This document shows, piece by piece, positions 59,971 through 62,259 of a DNA stretch of 62,259 nucleotides. Below the pieces are notes generated by a model, which made no database searches, was not told the DNA's origin, and saw nothing but the letters and a program-made list of their open reading frames with translations. Made by a program: the position numbers and the translations under genes. Source of the stretch: an uncultured Bacteroidales bacterium (GTDB taxonomy: Bacteria > Bacteroidota > Bacteroidia > Bacteroidales > Muribaculaceae); assembly GCA_902776835.1 (NCBI GenBank), contig CACYRK010000014.1, forward strand, positions 1 to 62,259, read 5' to 3'. Position 1 is the stretch's first letter; every line of letters begins with the position of its first letter.

Positions 59971-60008
59971 AAAAAAACCTGAAACCTTGCTTGGCTTTCG
60001 GTTTTTTT
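59971..60008 (+). terminator. Terminator after ispF
   Basis: AAAAAAACC-T-GAAA pairs with TTTC-G-GGTTTTTTT around CCTTGCTTGGC with one mismatch; the T-run is continuous. Closes the porV-ispF transcript. Confidence 0.75.
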
Positions 60009-60011
60009 GTG

Positions 60012-60019
60012 TAACTTTA
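60012..60019 (+). promoter_or_regulatory. -7-like box for the phosphodiester glycosidase gene
   Basis: TAACTTTA, one base from TAnnTTTG, 105 bases upstream of the ATG at 60124. Confidence 0.45.
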
Positions 60020-60123
60020 CCGCATGAATATCATGGCAGTTGGCAACGTGGCCTTCAGCGTCCAAGTTTGCGGCGACTGCATTAGATGTGAATTAAAATA
60101 AAAACTACAATAACGACAACTTT

Positions 60124-62259
60124 ATGAAGAAATTCTTTACTCTACTGATTATGCTCGCTGCTGTCGCGCAGTGGGCCAGTGCCGATATCTATTTTGATAA
60201 GAAAAGTTGGCATGCCGACACGCTGCAGCGTCGACAAGTGGGCCCGGGAACGGTTAACACCATCATCCGCCTGCCCGAATACCCCCTCAACCTTTATGTG
60301 CTCGAGGTCGACCTCACCGACCCCGGAGTGCGCATCGAAACCACGATCGGTCAGAACCGCGTGGGCACTACCGAGAAACTCAGCGACGCTGTGGTGCGCA
60401 ACCGCACCGCAACCACACGCCCCTTTGCGGCATGTAATGCCAACTTCTGGGCTACCAGCAGCAACACCCTGTGGGCGCGCTTTATGCTCAGTTCACCGCT
60501 GGGCGGTGTGGTGAAAAACGACACCACATTTGTCAACACCAACACCAGTTACGACCAGTGGAACGGTGGCCCCTCAAGAACGGGCGTTTCGGCCTACACC
60601 CACGACCGACGCGTGGTGCAGGGTAGTTTCATGTGGTACGGCAGGGTGGTGAGCCCCAAGATTGCCGATGGTGCACCCCAGCCCTTCTACAACATCAACC
60701 GCCGCTGCGTGCAGGGCGAGATGGCGCTCTGGAACGGCGCCTACACCGCAACGCGCGAGTTCGAGGACAACTGGACAGGCTACGATACGCAGGGCGACAA
60801 CGGCTCTAACAACTATTACCTCACGTTCACCGAGGGTAATGGCTGGGCTGTGAACAAAGACATGCAATTCGTGGTCTCGAAAATCGTCAAAAACGCCGAC
60901 CGACAGACGCTGGGCAGTTACGACGCCTGCCTGACTACCACCGGTGGCATGAAGGACGTAATGGACCCGCTGGAAGAGGGCGACACAATTTTGGTGAGTT
61001 CTACCTGGATGCTGATGACCCCCAACGGCGAGGTCTACCCCGGCCAGATTGAGCAATTGGTCGAGGGCAACGCGCCGCTGATGATCGACGGCACAGTTAC
61101 TGGCCGTAACAGCGATGAGGACTACAACGCTCACGCCTACTCTCGCACATGCTACGGCACAAATGCCGATGGCACTAAGTTCTACATGTTTGTCGCCGAC
61201 CAGTCTAACAGCCCCCTCTACGGCCGTTCGAGCGGCTGCAATACGCGCGTGGTGTGCATGATTATGAGGGAGATATGCCCCGACATACGCTATTTGATGA
61301 ACTACGATGCCGGAGGCTCGGCCGAGATGCTGGTCAACGGCAAGGTCATCAACACCACCACCGAGGGCACGCCGCGTGGCGTGTGCTGCGGATGGATGCT
61401 CGAGGCAGTGGGCGTGGAAGATAACGAGGTGGCTTACGTCAAGTTCAACGACTTCCGCGTCGACGTCCCCGTCTATTCGAGTTACAAGCCTGTGTTGCTG
61501 GGTTACAACCAGCGGGGCGAACTCGTCAACGACAACATCACCGACGGCTTTACGCTGAGTTCCACCGACAACGTCGGTACCACCTCGGGCACCGTCTTCT
61601 ACGCTTGCGGCGACACCCTGGAGGGGCGCCTGATGGTCGACTATAACGGCATGCGCGACACAATTCGTGTCAACACCGTGGCGGCCGTGCCCGGCATCAA
61701 ACTGAAACCCACCATCCTGCTTGACGACCGCGCTTATCCCATCGAAGTGAACGCCCCCGTGGGCTTGAACAACTTCATGTACGACCCGTCGAAACTCGAC
61801 TGGGCCATCGACGACGATGACGTGCTCGACATCACCGACGGCGTGATTCTCGCCAAGCAAAATGGCGAAACCGACATCTTCTGCAGCGTGGGCGAGTATC
61901 GCGACACCACAAGTGTGAAGATTGAGATTAGCAATCAGGAGTACATCGACCAGACGTGGGACGGCTGGACTATCACCGGGGCCGGTGCCAAGAACTTCGT
62001 GCTCGACGACAACGGCAACATCTCGTTCACCTACTCGAGCCACCGCGCTCCGCACATCACCATGGAGAAGGAGATTACCTTCTACAGCCTGCCCGACACC
62101 ATCGCATTTACCTTCACCTGCGGCCTGCCGTGCGACTATGTGCAACTGGATGTGCGCAACTACAACTTCCCCAAGGCCAACTACCTGAAGATAGAGCCTG
62201 AGGGGGGCTTCGAGGCTGGCCAGCCTTACACCATCTACATCGACTTGGCTGCCATGGGT
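60124..62259 (+). CDS. Secreted phosphodiester glycosidase-domain protein (incomplete)
   Basis: 712 codons run off the right edge without a stop. Signal peptide MKKFFTLLIMLAAVAQWASA. After TIIRLPEYPLNLYVLEVDLT, the NAGPA-type domain (about 50-440) shows RPFAACNANFW, a large insertion with TREFEDNWTGYD, GSYDACLTTTGGM, AYSRTCYGTNADG and the glycine-rich YDAGGSAEMLVNGKVI followed by TEGTPRGVCCGWML, as in the uncovering enzyme that removes GlcNAc from phosphodiester-linked mannose. Beyond about 440 are Ig-like segments (KLKPTILLDDRAYPIEVNAP, DDDDVLDITDGVIL). A secretion domain probably follows outside the window. Substrate in bacteria unknown. Confidence 0.85.
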   Translation, partial: MKKFFTLLIMLAAVAQWASADIYFDKKSWHADTLQRRQVGPGTVNTIIRLPEYPLNLYVLEVDLTDPGVRIETTIGQNRVGTTEKLSDAVVRNRTATTRPFAACNANFWATSSNTLWARFMLSSPLGGVVKNDTTFVNTNTSYDQWNGGPSRTGVSAYTHDRRVVQGSFMWYGRVVSPKIADGAPQPFYNINRRCVQGEMALWNGAYTATREFEDNWTGYDTQGDNGSNNYYLTFTEGNGWAVNKDMQFVVSKIVKNADRQTLGSYDACLTTTGGMKDVMDPLEEGDTILVSSTWMLMTPNGEVYPGQIEQLVEGNAPLMIDGTVTGRNSDEDYNAHAYSRTCYGTNADGTKFYMFVADQSNSPLYGRSSGCNTRVVCMIMREICPDIRYLMNYDAGGSAEMLVNGKVINTTTEGTPRGVCCGWMLEAVGVEDNEVAYVKFNDFRVDVPVYSSYKPVLLGYNQRGELVNDNITDGFTLSSTDNVGTTSGTVFYACGDTLEGRLMVDYNGMRDTIRVNTVAAVPGIKLKPTILLDDRAYPIEVNAPVGLNNFMYDPSKLDWAIDDDDVLDITDGVILAKQNGETDIFCSVGEYRDTTSVKIEISNQEYIDQTWDGWTITGAGAKNFVLDDNGNISFTYSSHRAPHITMEKEITFYSLPDTIAFTFTCGLPCDYVQLDVRNYNFPKANYLKIEPEGGFEAGQPYTIYIDLAAMG

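Noticed and set aside
60024..60101. 25-codon frame with a CGDCIRC motif in the leader of the phosphodiester glycosidase gene
   Set aside because: Its ATG lies only five bases after the -7 box, at or before the expected transcription start, so it is probably not translated; the Cys pattern is likely chance.

Overview
The window is a chromosomal segment of a Bacteroidales bacterium, most like the Muribaculaceae/Prevotellaceae side of the order. This rests on many TAnnTTTG-type -7 promoter boxes, exported proteins ending in dockerin-like repeats or a short C-terminal sorting-like domain, a PorV-type type IX secretion protein, several PorT-like outer-membrane barrels, and a division/cell-wall cluster in the usual Bacteroidetes order. 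Species cannot be named from sequence alone. No rRNA, tRNA or CRISPR array was seen.

Layout. 1-9.7 kb: envelope and exported proteins (a BACON lipoprotein start, small exported protein, PorT-like barrel, a two-module adhesin with a dockerin-like end, a WG-repeat lipoprotein coupled to an SGNH hydrolase, a DUF3667 membrane protein, and two tandem barrels, one broken by an in-frame TAG). 9.7-12.2 kb: a GH89 alpha-N-acetylglucosaminidase read in frame with a RhuM-family remnant. 12.4-16 kb: manA, an AraC regulator, aroA and a small membrane protein in one tight run. 16.1-20.6 kb: thyA-folA and three exported proteins.

21.0-37.6 kb: a complete run from rsmH through ftsL, PBP/ftsI, murE, mraY, murD, ftsW, murG, murC, ftsQ, ftsA and ftsZ to serS, ending at a strong terminator. 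These genes make UDP-MurNAc-peptide and lipid II and build the divisome. MurE carries the DNPR motif of meso-diaminopimelate-adding enzymes. mraZ is absent from the head of the cluster.

37.8-46.1 kb: a DUF6155 protein, a 519-bp segment with 23-bp inverted ends, a C10 (streptopain-like) peptidase with a dockerin-like tail, a higBA toxin-antitoxin pair, purC, a GxxExxY gene flanked by direct repeats, PhoH, a metallo-beta-lactamase-fold hydrolase and an RsmI-like methyltransferase. 46.1-50.0 kb holds the most unusual locus: a 154-bp array of 22 heptanucleotides in the long leader of a gene that encodes, in one uninterrupted frame, an ECF sigma factor, one transmembrane helix, a low-complexity linker and an outer-membrane beta-barrel. 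A secreted CotH-family protein follows after an intercistronic hairpin. 50-62.3 kb: a lipoprotein pair with a phosphoesterase, a 160-bp MITE-like element, argS, a Bax-inhibitor-1 protein, an alpha/beta hydrolase, porV, ispF and the start of a secreted phosphodiester glycosidase.

The noncoding DNA is rich in repeats: a dispersed hairpin family that abuts the -7 box of three minus-strand genes, tandem 7-, 8- and 10-mers at operon junctions, and several long inverted repeats. Functions below are read from motifs and domain order by eye; no database search was run.
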